From CAZBUK01 sp964495085 (GTDB taxonomy: Bacteria > Bacteroidota > Ignavibacteria > T3Sed10-11), in the NCBI GenBank assembly GCA_964495085.1, contig CAZBUK010000069.1:1-22309 (forward strand): 22,309 nucleotides of DNA, read 5' to 3'. Positions 15,098 through 22,091 of this stretch are shown here, one piece after another. A program made the translations under genes and the position numbers. The stretch's first letter is position 1, and each line of letters begins with the position of its first letter. The notes below the pieces were generated by a model that ran no database searches, had not been told where the DNA came from, and worked only from the letters and a program-made list of their open reading frames with translations.

Positions 15098-15166
15098 GTC
15101 AGGCTTCAACTCCGTTCAGACTGATCCCGAGTTGTCGGGATCACCCCGAGCGGAGCCGAGGGGTGA
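15098..15166. repeat. REP-like double palindrome between parA-like gene and amidase
   Basis: Two adjacent GC-rich palindromes lie in non-coding DNA. GATCCCGA (15123-15130) and TCGGGATC (15135-15142) form a perfect 8-bp stem with a GTTG loop. TCACCCC (15141-15147) and GGGGTGA (15160-15166) form a perfect 7-bp stem with a 12-base loop, sharing two bases with the first. A weaker imperfect dyad precedes them (TCAG 15099-15102 to CTGA 15121-15124). The clustered palindromes in a gap between convergently unrelated genes look like a REP/BIME-type dispersed element; copy number elsewhere cannot be judged here. Confidence 0.6.
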
Positions 15167-15213
15167 CGTACTGTATTTCAGCGAGAACCGATTCATTCCC
15201 GTTTAACAAGTAA

Positions 15214-15242
15214 TTGTCATGCTTCGAAACCGAACGTTTAAT
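15214..15242 (+). promoter_or_regulatory. Promoter for the amidase gene
   Basis: TTGTCA (15214-15219), a 17-bp spacer and TTTAAT (15237-15242), five of six consensus bases in each box, lie 35 bases before the amidase start and downstream of the REP-like palindromes. Confidence 0.5.
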
Positions 15243-15277
15243 TTTCTCTGATTCCCACTTTCCAAAAGGAGAATTCA

Positions 15278-16972
15278 ATGAGTATCCGGCTTATGCACTC
15301 CCGTTTGATGATCGTCACGGCTTTAACGGCGTTACTTACAGTCGTCGCTTCCCATACATTCACCGGTGAAAAATTCCCCGTCATCTCCAAGCTCATCGTC
15401 GAACAAACAGAGATACTCTCCGGATTGAATTTTAACGATGAGAAGAGGGATTCGATGCTCGACGGTTTGCAGAATTACCGCACCGCTTATGAGAACATCC
15501 GTTCCGTCCATGTCGATAACGCCGTTCCTCCCGCTCTGCTGTTTAATCCCGTTCCGGTAAAACAAGACGGCCGGCAGATCCCGGAAAACGTACGGTTCCG
15601 CGAATACAGCGGAACGGTTCTGCCGGATAATCCGGATGATCTCGCATTCTATCCGATTGGTAAACTTGCGGACCTGCTCAGGTCCCGGAAGATATCATCG
15701 GTCGAGCTTACCGGGTTTTTCATCGAGCGGTTGAAGAGATTCGATCCCATGCTTGAAGCCGTCGTAACATTGACGGAAGACCGTGCGCTCGAGGCTGCGG
15801 CTGAAGCTGACCGGGAGATCGCAGCAGGGAAGTATCGCGGACCGCTGCAAGGGATACCGTACGGGGCAAAAGATTTGCTGGCGGTCAAGGGATATCCGAC
15901 TACCTGGGGGGCGACTCCGTACAGGGATCAGTATATCGACGTGAATGCGACGGTCATACAAAAACTGGATGATGCGGGAGCGGTGCTCGTCGCTAAATTG
16001 ACCCTCGGTGCGCTTGCCTGGGGAGACGTCTGGTTCGGCGGCAGGACAAAAAATCCTTGGAACATCGAGTCGGGATCGAGCGGCTCCTCCGCCGGTCCGG
16101 CAGCGGCCGTCTCCGCAGGTCTCGTTCCATTCTCAATCGGGAGCGAAACCTGGGGTTCTATCGTATCACCGTCCACTGTCTGTGGAGTAACCGGATTGCG
16201 TCCCTCATACGGGCGTGTCAGCAGACACGGTGCAATGGCGCTCAGTTGGTCGATGGACAAGATAGGGCCGATCTGCAGAACCGCCGAGGATTGCGCCATC
16301 GTGTTCGACGCGATCCGGGGAACTGACGGCATCGATCAATCCCTCTTCGATATGCCGTTCGAATATCGGACGGACAGAGATCTTCGCGGTAGGAGAATCG
16401 GCTATGTCCGGAGCGACTTCGAAGGCGAATATCCCTTCCGTTCCCAGGATTCCCTTTCACTCATACAACTGGCTGAGCTTGGAGCAGAACTGATTCCATT
16501 TGAACTTCCCGATCTTCCTGTATCTGCTCTGTCGATCATTCTAAGCGCGGAGGCGGCGGCCGCCTTCGACGAGCTGACAAGAAGCGGCAGGGACTCATTG
16601 TTGGTTCGCCAGGTTAAAAATGCCTGGCCCAATGTCTTCCGACAGGCGAGGTTCATACCCGCAGTGGAATACCTGAATGCCAACCGGATCCGATATATGC
16701 TCATTCAGGAAATGGAGAGACTGTTTACTGAGCATGAGCTTGACCTCTACGTCGCTCCTTCATGGCAGGGAAACAATCTGCTGCTCACAAATCTGACCGG
16801 ACATCCCTGCGTGGTCGTACCGAACGGATTTTCCGATTCGGGCACGCCTACCAGTATAAGTTTTACGGGGAGGTTGTTCGACGAGGGGGCAGTGCTCGAA
16901 ACGGCACGGGTATATCAGGAATCTACTGGCCACCACCTGAAGAGGCCGCCTGCAATAATAGGGGCAAATTAG
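15278..16972 (+). CDS. Exported amidase-signature-family hydrolase
   Basis: A 564-residue amidase-signature enzyme. The Ser-cisSer-Lys triad is readable: K198 in PYGAKDLLAVKG, cis-serine S270 in GSSGSSAGPAAAVSAG and nucleophile S294 in SETWGSIVSPS, with the 24-residue S270-S294 spacing seen in FAAH. An N-terminal basic-hydrophobic segment (residues 1-25, ending LLTVVAS) looks like a Sec signal peptide, followed by about 90 non-catalytic residues before the amidase domain at about 115. These features separate it from GatA, which is cytosolic and lacks a leader. Substrate is unknown; amide or peptide-derived amide hydrolysis in the periplasm is the inference. AAAAGGAG just before ATG 15278 supports the start. 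It has its own promoter and is not obviously linked to its neighbours. Confidence 0.88.
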   Translation: MSIRLMHSRLMIVTALTALLTVVASHTFTGEKFPVISKLIVEQTEILSGLNFNDEKRDSMLDGLQNYRTAYENIRSVHVDNAVPPALLFNPVPVKQDGRQIPENVRFREYSGTVLPDNPDDLAFYPIGKLADLLRSRKISSVELTGFFIERLKRFDPMLEAVVTLTEDRALEAAAEADREIAAGKYRGPLQGIPYGAKDLLAVKGYPTTWGATPYRDQYIDVNATVIQKLDDAGAVLVAKLTLGALAWGDVWFGGRTKNPWNIESGSSGSSAGPAAAVSAGLVPFSIGSETWGSIVSPSTVCGVTGLRPSYGRVSRHGAMALSWSMDKIGPICRTAEDCAIVFDAIRGTDGIDQSLFDMPFEYRTDRDLRGRRIGYVRSDFEGEYPFRSQDSLSLIQLAELGAELIPFELPDLPVSALSIILSAEAAAAFDELTRSGRDSLLVRQVKNAWPNVFRQARFIPAVEYLNANRIRYMLIQEMERLFTEHELDLYVAPSWQGNNLLLTNLTGHPCVVVPNGFSDSGTPTSISFTGRLFDEGAVLETARVYQESTGHHLKRPPAIIGAN

Positions 16973-17028
16973 AAAGAGCTGAGGATTCGGATATCGACGG
17001 GGAGGAGGGGGTATCGGTATCGCTGCTG

Positions 17029-17345
17029 GTACCCCCGAGAGGATTCGAATCTCCGTCCCGACGGTGTCGGGATTAGGAAACCACAATAAATGAAATGAAG
17101 AAAGAATCTGTACCCCCGAGAGGATTCGAACCTCCGGCCCGACGGTGTCGGGATTAGGAAACCACAATAAATGAAATGAAGAAAGAATCTGTNNNNNNNN
17201 NNNNNNNNNNNNNNNNNNNNNNNNNNNNNNNNNNNNNNNNNNNNNNNNNNNNNNNNNNNNNNNNNNNNNNNNNNNNNNNNNNNNNNNNNNNNCCCGACGG
17301 TGTCGGGATTAGGAAACCACAATAAATGAAATGAAGAAAGAATCT
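17029..17345 (-). repeat. Tandem 81-bp repeats derived from the tRNA-Arg 3' half, with assembly gap
   Basis: Units begin with GTACCCCCGAGAGG at 17029, 17110 and 17191 (the last runs into Ns) and a final partial unit resumes at 17293 in phase with the tRNA gene. Each unit, read on the - strand, holds GTGGTTTCCTAA (anticodon stem 5' strand and loop, anticodon CCT kept), then CCCGACACCGTCGGG (a 6-bp hairpin replacing the rest of the anticodon arm), then the intact T-arm and acceptor 3' strand, then a 25-base T-rich linker. Units lack the acceptor 5' strand and D-arm, so none can fold as a tRNA. The outermost unit (17029) has two substitutions relative to the next, as expected for the oldest copy. 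The array lies directly downstream of the real tRNA. The rest of 16973-17028 shows only GGGGGTA (17007-17013), which can pair with TACCCCC (17030-17036). Confidence 0.85.
17193..17292. other. Assembly gap of 100 N
   Basis: Exactly 100 unresolved bases inside the tRNA-derived tandem array. A gap holding one full intervening unit in phase would need 107 bases, and collapsing the two flanking partial units would need 26, so 100 is an arbitrary placeholder and repeat number is unknown. Confidence 0.95.
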
Positions 17346-17346
17346 G

Positions 17347-17421
17347 TACCCCCGAGAGGATTCGAACCTCCGGCCAATGGTTTAGGAAACCACTGCTCTA
17401 TCCATGCTGAGCTACGGGGGC
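17347..17421 (-). tRNA. tRNA-Arg (anticodon CCT)
   Basis: A complete 75-base cloverleaf on the - strand. Acceptor GCCCCCG pairs with CGGGGGT (terminal G-U) and discriminator A; D-arm GCTC/GAGC with a GG-containing loop; anticodon stem GTGGT/ACCAT around loop TTCCTAA with CCT at 17384-17386 (complement strand); 5-base variable loop; T-arm GGAGG/CCTCT around TTCGAAT. CCA is not encoded. It reads AGG codons as arginine. Partial copies of its 3' half form the tandem array immediately downstream. Confidence 0.95.
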
Positions 17422-17459
17422 GGATTTTTACACTATTTCCTTTAGGGAGAACGAGTTAA

Positions 17460-17488
17460 AATATATCTATTTCACCTGATTTAAACAA
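17460..17488 (-). promoter_or_regulatory. Promoter for tRNA-Arg
   Basis: On the - strand, TTGTTT (17483-17488), a 17-bp spacer and TATATT (17460-17465), with a predicted start near 17453, about 30 bases before the mature tRNA 5' end. A short CGGT/ACCG hairpin (17491-17502) just upstream may mark the end of bshC transcription. Confidence 0.45.
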
Positions 17489-17509
17489 TCCGGTATTTAC
17501 CGCTGAACT

Positions 17510-19150
17510 TCATCTATAATAAAACTGATGGTCGAAGTTCTCCAGCTTGACCTGATCCTGAAGCCATTTCACGAAGTCAGGACCGTATCTGGTCGCGAAC
17601 TGGAATGCGGAGAAGACCCTCTCCTGAAGCATACCGTTCGGTACGATGTGCAGCACCGATTTTTCAATCTGATGCAGCGCATTTGCGTGATTACGCCGCT
17701 GTGCATTGAACGCTTTCTCTTTGAGATTGTTGAGTTGATATTCGATCTTACTTCGCGCGGTATCGAATCCGGAACCGAGCGTCGGATCGATCGATTGTAA
17801 TCCGTACCGCAGCTCTTTCAGGTATTCTTCGAAATGTTCGAGTGTTTTCCCGAAAAGCTCATCAACCTTGACATCGGATAGTTTTGAGGTGATGTTTTTC
17901 TGGAGCATATCGGTATCTGTAAAGAAATCGAACGGACTCAAATCGAATTTTTTCAGGGTTCGATTTACCTTTTCCTCGATAATGGTTCCGGATATACGGG
18001 GATAGACAACCGGCATCGGAACGTCGAAGTGAGCATAGACCTCTTTGAGTTGGGCGAAATATGCGATCTCCGACGGTCCGCCCACATACACGAAAGTAGG
18101 GAGGAGGAAATCCTGACAGATCGGCCGGAGGAGTACGTTCGGACTGAAGAGTTCGGGCGATTGATCTATCAGGCCGGTCAGCTCATCTCGCGTAAAACGC
18201 TGTCTGTTTCCTTTGAGTCCGAATCCATCATCTCGCGGCTCGATTAAAAACCTCCCTCCTCGCCAGAGGAGAAAGAGGTTGATCGCCTTCGGCTTTGCCT
18301 GCGCATGGTAATGTTCCTCGAGTACGGCAGATCGTCTGATGACCATTTCCGAGGTCCGGGGATGCGTCTCCAATTCGCGGGAAAAAATGGGTTTGAGAAT
18401 TTGTTTGAGATCCTTATCGCGCGGATCGACGATGACCAGTCCCGAGTTTGGAAAAAGAGCATTTATATACTGTGTAAAGGCGGCGGCGAAATCATTGCCT
18501 TGTTTGTAAGAAGCCCGAATCTGTTCGAACACCGTATCGCGGAATTCGCTCGGTGTAAGATTCTCATAAACCGTATTGATCGTTTCCTGTAGAGTCCCGT
18601 CGAATACCAATGAACCGACCGGGCCGGTATTTTTCTCGACCGGTTTTCCATTCGGTAGATATTGCGCCGATTGAAATTCGTTGCTGCTGTTCAGAAAATG
18701 AACGATGCTCATCTCCGCGAAGTCATGATCTTCCGCTTCCAGGTAGAAGACAGGTACAAAACTGAATTCCTTGAACTCCCTGTTCAGCTTTTCGGCAAGT
18801 TTCACGGTGGTTATGATCTTATAGAGAGTATACAGAGGTCCCCCCAGAAAACCCACCTGTTGGCCGGTTACGACCGCGAACGTATTTTCATGCTGAAGGG
18901 ATGCCGCGTTGTCTGCCGACGGCTTTCCCATACCCATACGGCGCTGCTGATCTTCCAGAACAGAGGCGGTACGAACCCGGTTTCTGTATCTCGATTTGAT
19001 CTCTTCTATGAGCGGAGATTGACGATCCAGCTCGCGGAAATTTCCGTTATAAAACTTTGCGATCTGGTTGTATTGCGAGATGTAGGTTCTGTACAGTTGG
19101 GTCAGCGAGGAGACGGAGGAGGGGAACTCTTCGAAGGAAATCGATTCCAT
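17510..19150 (-). CDS. bshC: Bacillithiol biosynthesis cysteine-adding enzyme BshC
   Basis: Putative ligase that adds cysteine to glucosaminyl-malate, last step of bacillithiol synthesis. The central signature FAVVTGQQVGFLGGPLYTLYKIITTVKLAEKL, followed by FVPVFYLEAEDHDFAEM and later LLRPICQDFLLPTFVYVGGPSEIAYFAQLKEVYAHF plus PMPVVYPR, identifies BshC. The last about 110 residues are helical, fitting the family's C-terminal coiled coil. The frame is open to an ATG at 19234, but I use the ATG at 19150 (546 residues, close to the 539 of B. subtilis BshC) because the predicted promoter -10 (19217-19224) would lie at the longer start. It diverges from the Rieske operon. bshA and bshB are not in the window. 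Confidence 0.92.
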   Translation of the reverse strand: MESISFEEFPSSVSSLTQLYRTYISQYNQIAKFYNGNFRELDRQSPLIEEIKSRYRNRVRTASVLEDQQRRMGMGKPSADNAASLQHENTFAVVTGQQVGFLGGPLYTLYKIITTVKLAEKLNREFKEFSFVPVFYLEAEDHDFAEMSIVHFLNSSNEFQSAQYLPNGKPVEKNTGPVGSLVFDGTLQETINTVYENLTPSEFRDTVFEQIRASYKQGNDFAAAFTQYINALFPNSGLVIVDPRDKDLKQILKPIFSRELETHPRTSEMVIRRSAVLEEHYHAQAKPKAINLFLLWRGGRFLIEPRDDGFGLKGNRQRFTRDELTGLIDQSPELFSPNVLLRPICQDFLLPTFVYVGGPSEIAYFAQLKEVYAHFDVPMPVVYPRISGTIIEEKVNRTLKKFDLSPFDFFTDTDMLQKNITSKLSDVKVDELFGKTLEHFEEYLKELRYGLQSIDPTLGSGFDTARSKIEYQLNNLKEKAFNAQRRNHANALHQIEKSVLHIVPNGMLQERVFSAFQFATRYGPDFVKWLQDQVKLENFDHQFYYR

Positions 19151-19216
19151 AAACGGTAGCGCGCTTGTCCGAAGTAAAGTAAATGCGAGATTTGTGTTGA
19201 ATTTTTTTACACTTTT

Positions 19217-19247
19217 CAAATATACTCTTTTCAATGTGGGAATGCAA
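19217..19247 (-). promoter_or_regulatory. Promoter for bshC
   Basis: On the - strand, TTGCAT (19242-19247), a 17-bp spacer and TATATT (19219-19224). The same bases also read TATATTTG (19217-19224), matching the Bacteroidota -7 consensus TAnnTTTG, with TTG 20 bases upstream. Transcription would begin near 19210, about 60 bases before ATG 19150. Confidence 0.45.
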
Positions 19248-19291
19248 GCGGCACTTTTTTCTTAAAAAAGATAGACTGGCGAAAACCGTTG

Positions 19292-19320
19292 TTGACATTT
19301 CAGGCCGTTTTAATTATATT
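19292..19320 (+). promoter_or_regulatory. Promoter for the Rieske-cytochrome b operon
   Basis: A consensus -35 TTGACA (19292-19297), 17-bp spacer and -10 TATATT (19315-19320). It is back to back with the bshC promoter and about 290 bases before the Rieske start. Confidence 0.65.
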
Positions 19321-19615
19321 GGTGTTCAGATTTTCACTTCCGCCTGTTTAAAGAGTGCTCAGATAATATAATCCTGTTTTCGGAAACATCATTGATAAGT
19401 ACACTGTATAGTAATCGAAGAAAGATCACTACACAGCAGTCGTGTATGCATGACTCATTTCCAACTGTGAATCCTATTCAGCTGTTCTCTGGCCGGATAC
19501 TGACCGAAGTAACACATCCTTACGCCGATATCAAAAAGCCGTGCTTGATAAATCCTTATTCAAACGACAAGGGTTTCTGCAACTCGTATTTCGCACATAA
19601 CTTGTTAAGGAATAT
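19321..19615 (+). other. Long untranslated leader before the Rieske gene
   Basis: About 290 bases separate the predicted promoter from ATG 19616. I see no convincing second promoter, riboswitch fold or terminator. An open frame (from 19392) crosses most of it and overlaps the Rieske gene by about 100 bases, but it has rare-looking codons, no ribosome binding site and no recognisable sequence. Confidence 0.4.
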
Positions 19616-20248
19616 ATGTCAGACCACCAATCGAGCGACGCAGGAAATCAGCAGTCAGGTCAGGAGGAGGCGAAAAAGGTCGGCCAGCAGCAGGGAAGCA
19701 GCGAACGTAACGTAAGACCGCGAAAAGCAAAACAGGATAAACCACCCGAAAACGATCCCGGAATCTGGCGTATGAACAGACGCAACGCCCTCGGGTTTGC
19801 GGGCTGGCTTGCCTTTTTCGGATTTCTCACCACAGCAGTTGTCGGCGCAATCCGCTACATGTTTCCCCGTGTATTGTTCGAACCACCGACGGCGTTCCGT
19901 GCCGGATCACCGGACGATTACGTCATCGGAGAGGTCGATACGCGCTGGATGGATCAATTCCGCGTCTGGGTTGTGCGCAATCCGGAAGGCATCTACGCAC
20001 TCAGGGCGGTTTGTACCCACCTCGGATGTACCCCCCGATGGCTCGACATCGAAGGCCAGTTCAAATGTCCATGTCATGGCAGCGGATTCACGAGAGAGGG
20101 CGTTAATTTCGAAGGCCCCGCACCGCGGCCGCTCGAGAGACTGCATATCTCGCTTGAAGCCGGCCAAATCGTCATCGATCGCGGCATTCGGTATCGTCAG
20201 GATATGGGGCAGTGGGCGGACGACGGCGCATTTCTTCCGTATGTATGA
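19616..20248 (+). CDS. Rieske iron-sulfur protein of a quinol:cytochrome c reductase
   Basis: Electron-accepting [2Fe-2S] subunit of a bc-type complex, membrane-anchored with its cluster domain outside. After about 50 polar, Gln/Lys-rich residues comes NRRNALGF (R55, R56; Tat-like) and one membrane helix at about 59-79. The Rieske boxes are C133-T-H135-L-G-C138 and C151-P-C153-H154-G-S: ligands C133, H135, C151, H154, disulfide C138-C153. The serine that raises redox potential is present (S156), but the tyrosine two residues later in mitochondrial proteins is phenylalanine (F158), suggesting a lower, menaquinol-suited potential. AAGGA just before ATG 19616 supports the start. First gene of an operon with the two cytochrome b genes 47 bases downstream. 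Confidence 0.92.
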   Translation: MSDHQSSDAGNQQSGQEEAKKVGQQQGSSERNVRPRKAKQDKPPENDPGIWRMNRRNALGFAGWLAFFGFLTTAVVGAIRYMFPRVLFEPPTAFRAGSPDDYVIGEVDTRWMDQFRVWVVRNPEGIYALRAVCTHLGCTPRWLDIEGQFKCPCHGSGFTREGVNFEGPAPRPLERLHISLEAGQIVIDRGIRYRQDMGQWADDGAFLPYV

Positions 20249-20295
20249 TAACCATGTCCCGGTTCGAGTGTACAGATCATTAAGAGGAGCGATAC

Positions 20296-21066
20296 ATGAT
20301 CGGTAATTTAATTGATAAGTTTAAGCGGTCGGAAATTTATAAATCCATCTTCAGGCACGATTATAAAGATACACAGCGAAATCGCGCGCTCCAGGTCGTC
20401 GACAACGTCTTCCTGCACCTCCATCCCGTAAGAATTCCGAGACACGGCGTCAATCTCCGCTATACCTGGGGAATGGGGGGCATCACTTTTTTTCTTTTCC
20501 TCGTACTCACCGTAACGGGCGTCATTTTGATGTTCTATTACCGACCCGCCGGTGAATATGCATACGACGATATGAAATATCTGATGAACGACGTTCCCTT
20601 CGGACCTTTGATGCGGAATATGCACCGATGGGCGGCTCACGGCATGGTCATCACCGTCATGTTGCATATGTTCAGGGTCTTCCTGACCGGGTCGTATAAA
20701 CCCCCGAGGCAGTTTAACTGGGTCATCGGCGTTGTCCTGCTGCTGCTCACTTTTCTTCTCAGTTTTACGGGATACCTCCTCCCATGGGATCAACTCGCTC
20801 TCTGGGCGGTCACGGTCGGGACGAATATGGCGGCGGCAACACCGGGGCTCGGCCACGAAGGACCGTTCGCTGAGCTCCTCGGGATGCGGATCGATAACGA
20901 CGTTCGATTCCTTCTGCTCGGAGGTACACAGGTCGGACCCGCAGCATTGATTCGTTTTTACGTTCTCCATTGTATCTTTTTACCCGTGGTGATCTCAGTC
21001 TTAATGGCTGTGCATTTCTGGAGGGTGAGAAAAGACGGCGGTATCTCCGGTCCGGAGAGAAAATAG
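20296..21066 (+). CDS. Cytochrome b6-type subunit (N-terminal half of cytochrome b)
   Basis: Four-helix diheme cytochrome b, quinol-oxidising core of the complex. In 256 residues the heme ligands are H110 and H124 on helix B (MHRW...LHMFR) and H225 and H240 on helix D (LHCIF...VHFWRVRKDGGISGP). The 15-residue H225-H240 step is the b6f-type spacing; bc1 has 14. The cd loop has LLPWDQLALWAVTVGTN. The position of the cysteine that holds heme c(n) in cyanobacterial and Firmicutes b6 is glycine (G59 in YTWGMGG), so that covalent heme is not expected. AGGAG upstream supports ATG 20296. The polypeptide stops after helix D, with the remaining helices encoded by the next gene. Confidence 0.93.
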   Translation: MIGNLIDKFKRSEIYKSIFRHDYKDTQRNRALQVVDNVFLHLHPVRIPRHGVNLRYTWGMGGITFFLFLVLTVTGVILMFYYRPAGEYAYDDMKYLMNDVPFGPLMRNMHRWAAHGMVITVMLHMFRVFLTGSYKPPRQFNWVIGVVLLLLTFLLSFTGYLLPWDQLALWAVTVGTNMAAATPGLGHEGPFAELLGMRIDNDVRFLLLGGTQVGPAALIRFYVLHCIFLPVVISVLMAVHFWRVRKDGGISGPERK

Positions 21067-21164
21067 GTTCGCGCGACTGGCCGATGCTCCGGGACACGCC
21101 GATTCATGGGTAGCGAAGTAATTGAACTCGATGAACTCAGATAAATAACCGGTTGAATACATTT

Positions 21165-22052
21165 ATGGAACAACTCTTATATCGTCTGGTTACGCCTACC
21201 GATAACGTCGCAACGCTCGTTATGTTCGCGCTGGTATTTATCTGCACCTATGCAGCGTATAAACAGGCGCGCCGGAACGACAGTCGGGGGACTCCGCTCG
21301 AGGCGGAACAAACCGACAGAGTACAGGTTTGGCCCTATCTGGTGAGGATTGAATTCCTCGGCGCACTCGCAGTCATGGCTGTATTAACCGTATGGTCAAT
21401 TGTCTTGAATGCGCCGCTTGAAGAAGCTGCGAATCCGTCGATCACGCCGAATCCGTCCAAAGCTCCCTGGTACTTCCTCGGTTTGCAGGAAATGCTTGTG
21501 TACTTCGATGCGTGGATTGCGGGAGTGGTTTTGCCGACATTGATAATCGTCGGGCTTGTCGCCATACCGTATATCGATATCAATCCCAAAGGCAACGGTT
21601 ACTATACATTTAAAGAGCGCAAATTCGCCATCACCATGTTCTGCGTCGGTTTTCTGGTGTTCTGGATTTCGTTGATCGTCCTTGGAACCTTCTTCAGAGG
21701 TCCGGGATGGAACTTCTTCTGGCCATGGCAGGTATGGGATTCTCACAAAATCGTCGCAATGGCAAGTCTCGATTTTCCGGAATTGTTCGGCGTACCGACA
21801 CGTACGATCGATCAATCCATCAATCCGCTCGCATTTCTCATCGGCGCTGCGGCGATTCTCGGTTATTATTCTCTCGGATTTTTCTATTACGTCAAGAACA
21901 AAAATGCCGGATGGATGACGCAGCTCGGAATCGGACGCTATGCACTCGTCGTATTTCTCTTTTTGACTATGCTGGCGCTGCCGATAAAAATGTTCTTGCG
22001 GCTCTTTCTAAACGTGCACTACATATTGGTGACGCCGTGGTTCAGCATCTAA
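21165..22052 (+). CDS. Cytochrome b C-terminal half (extended subunit IV-like)
   Basis: Completes the cytochrome b started by the previous gene. From ATG 21165 it has 295 residues: an extra N-terminal helix (about 15-32), then a helix at about 62-82, the quinol-site segment NPSKAPWYFLGLQEML (APWY at 100-103 in place of PEWY), a helix with DAWIAGVVLPTLIIVGLVAIPYID, and about 130 further residues with about three more helices. It is almost twice the length of cyanobacterial subunit IV (about 160). An in-frame TTG at 21153 is a possible earlier start. The gap after cytochrome b6 is 98 bases with no ORF. APWY-type subunits are known from menaquinol:cytochrome c reductases of several anaerobe-rich phyla; the function of the extra helices is unknown. 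Confidence 0.88.
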   Translation: MEQLLYRLVTPTDNVATLVMFALVFICTYAAYKQARRNDSRGTPLEAEQTDRVQVWPYLVRIEFLGALAVMAVLTVWSIVLNAPLEEAANPSITPNPSKAPWYFLGLQEMLVYFDAWIAGVVLPTLIIVGLVAIPYIDINPKGNGYYTFKERKFAITMFCVGFLVFWISLIVLGTFFRGPGWNFFWPWQVWDSHKIVAMASLDFPELFGVPTRTIDQSINPLAFLIGAAAILGYYSLGFFYYVKNKNAGWMTQLGIGRYALVVFLFLTMLALPIKMFLRLFLNVHYILVTPWFSI

Positions 22053-22091
22053 TCGAACATCTTCAATCAATAAATCGAAAGGAGTTGTCCT

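Noticed and set aside
16760..17322. - strand frames with repeated WFPNPDTVG...RILSG peptides
   Set aside because: These are translations of the tRNA-derived repeats, including Ns, not proteins.
17029..17345. Possible CRISPR array
   Set aside because: Units are contiguous 81-bp copies without unique spacers, and their content is derived from the neighbouring tRNA-Arg gene; no cas genes are present.
19392..19715. A 107-codon frame before and overlapping the Rieske gene
   Set aside because: No ribosome binding site, mixed unusual codons, and about 100 bases of out-of-frame overlap with the secure Rieske start.
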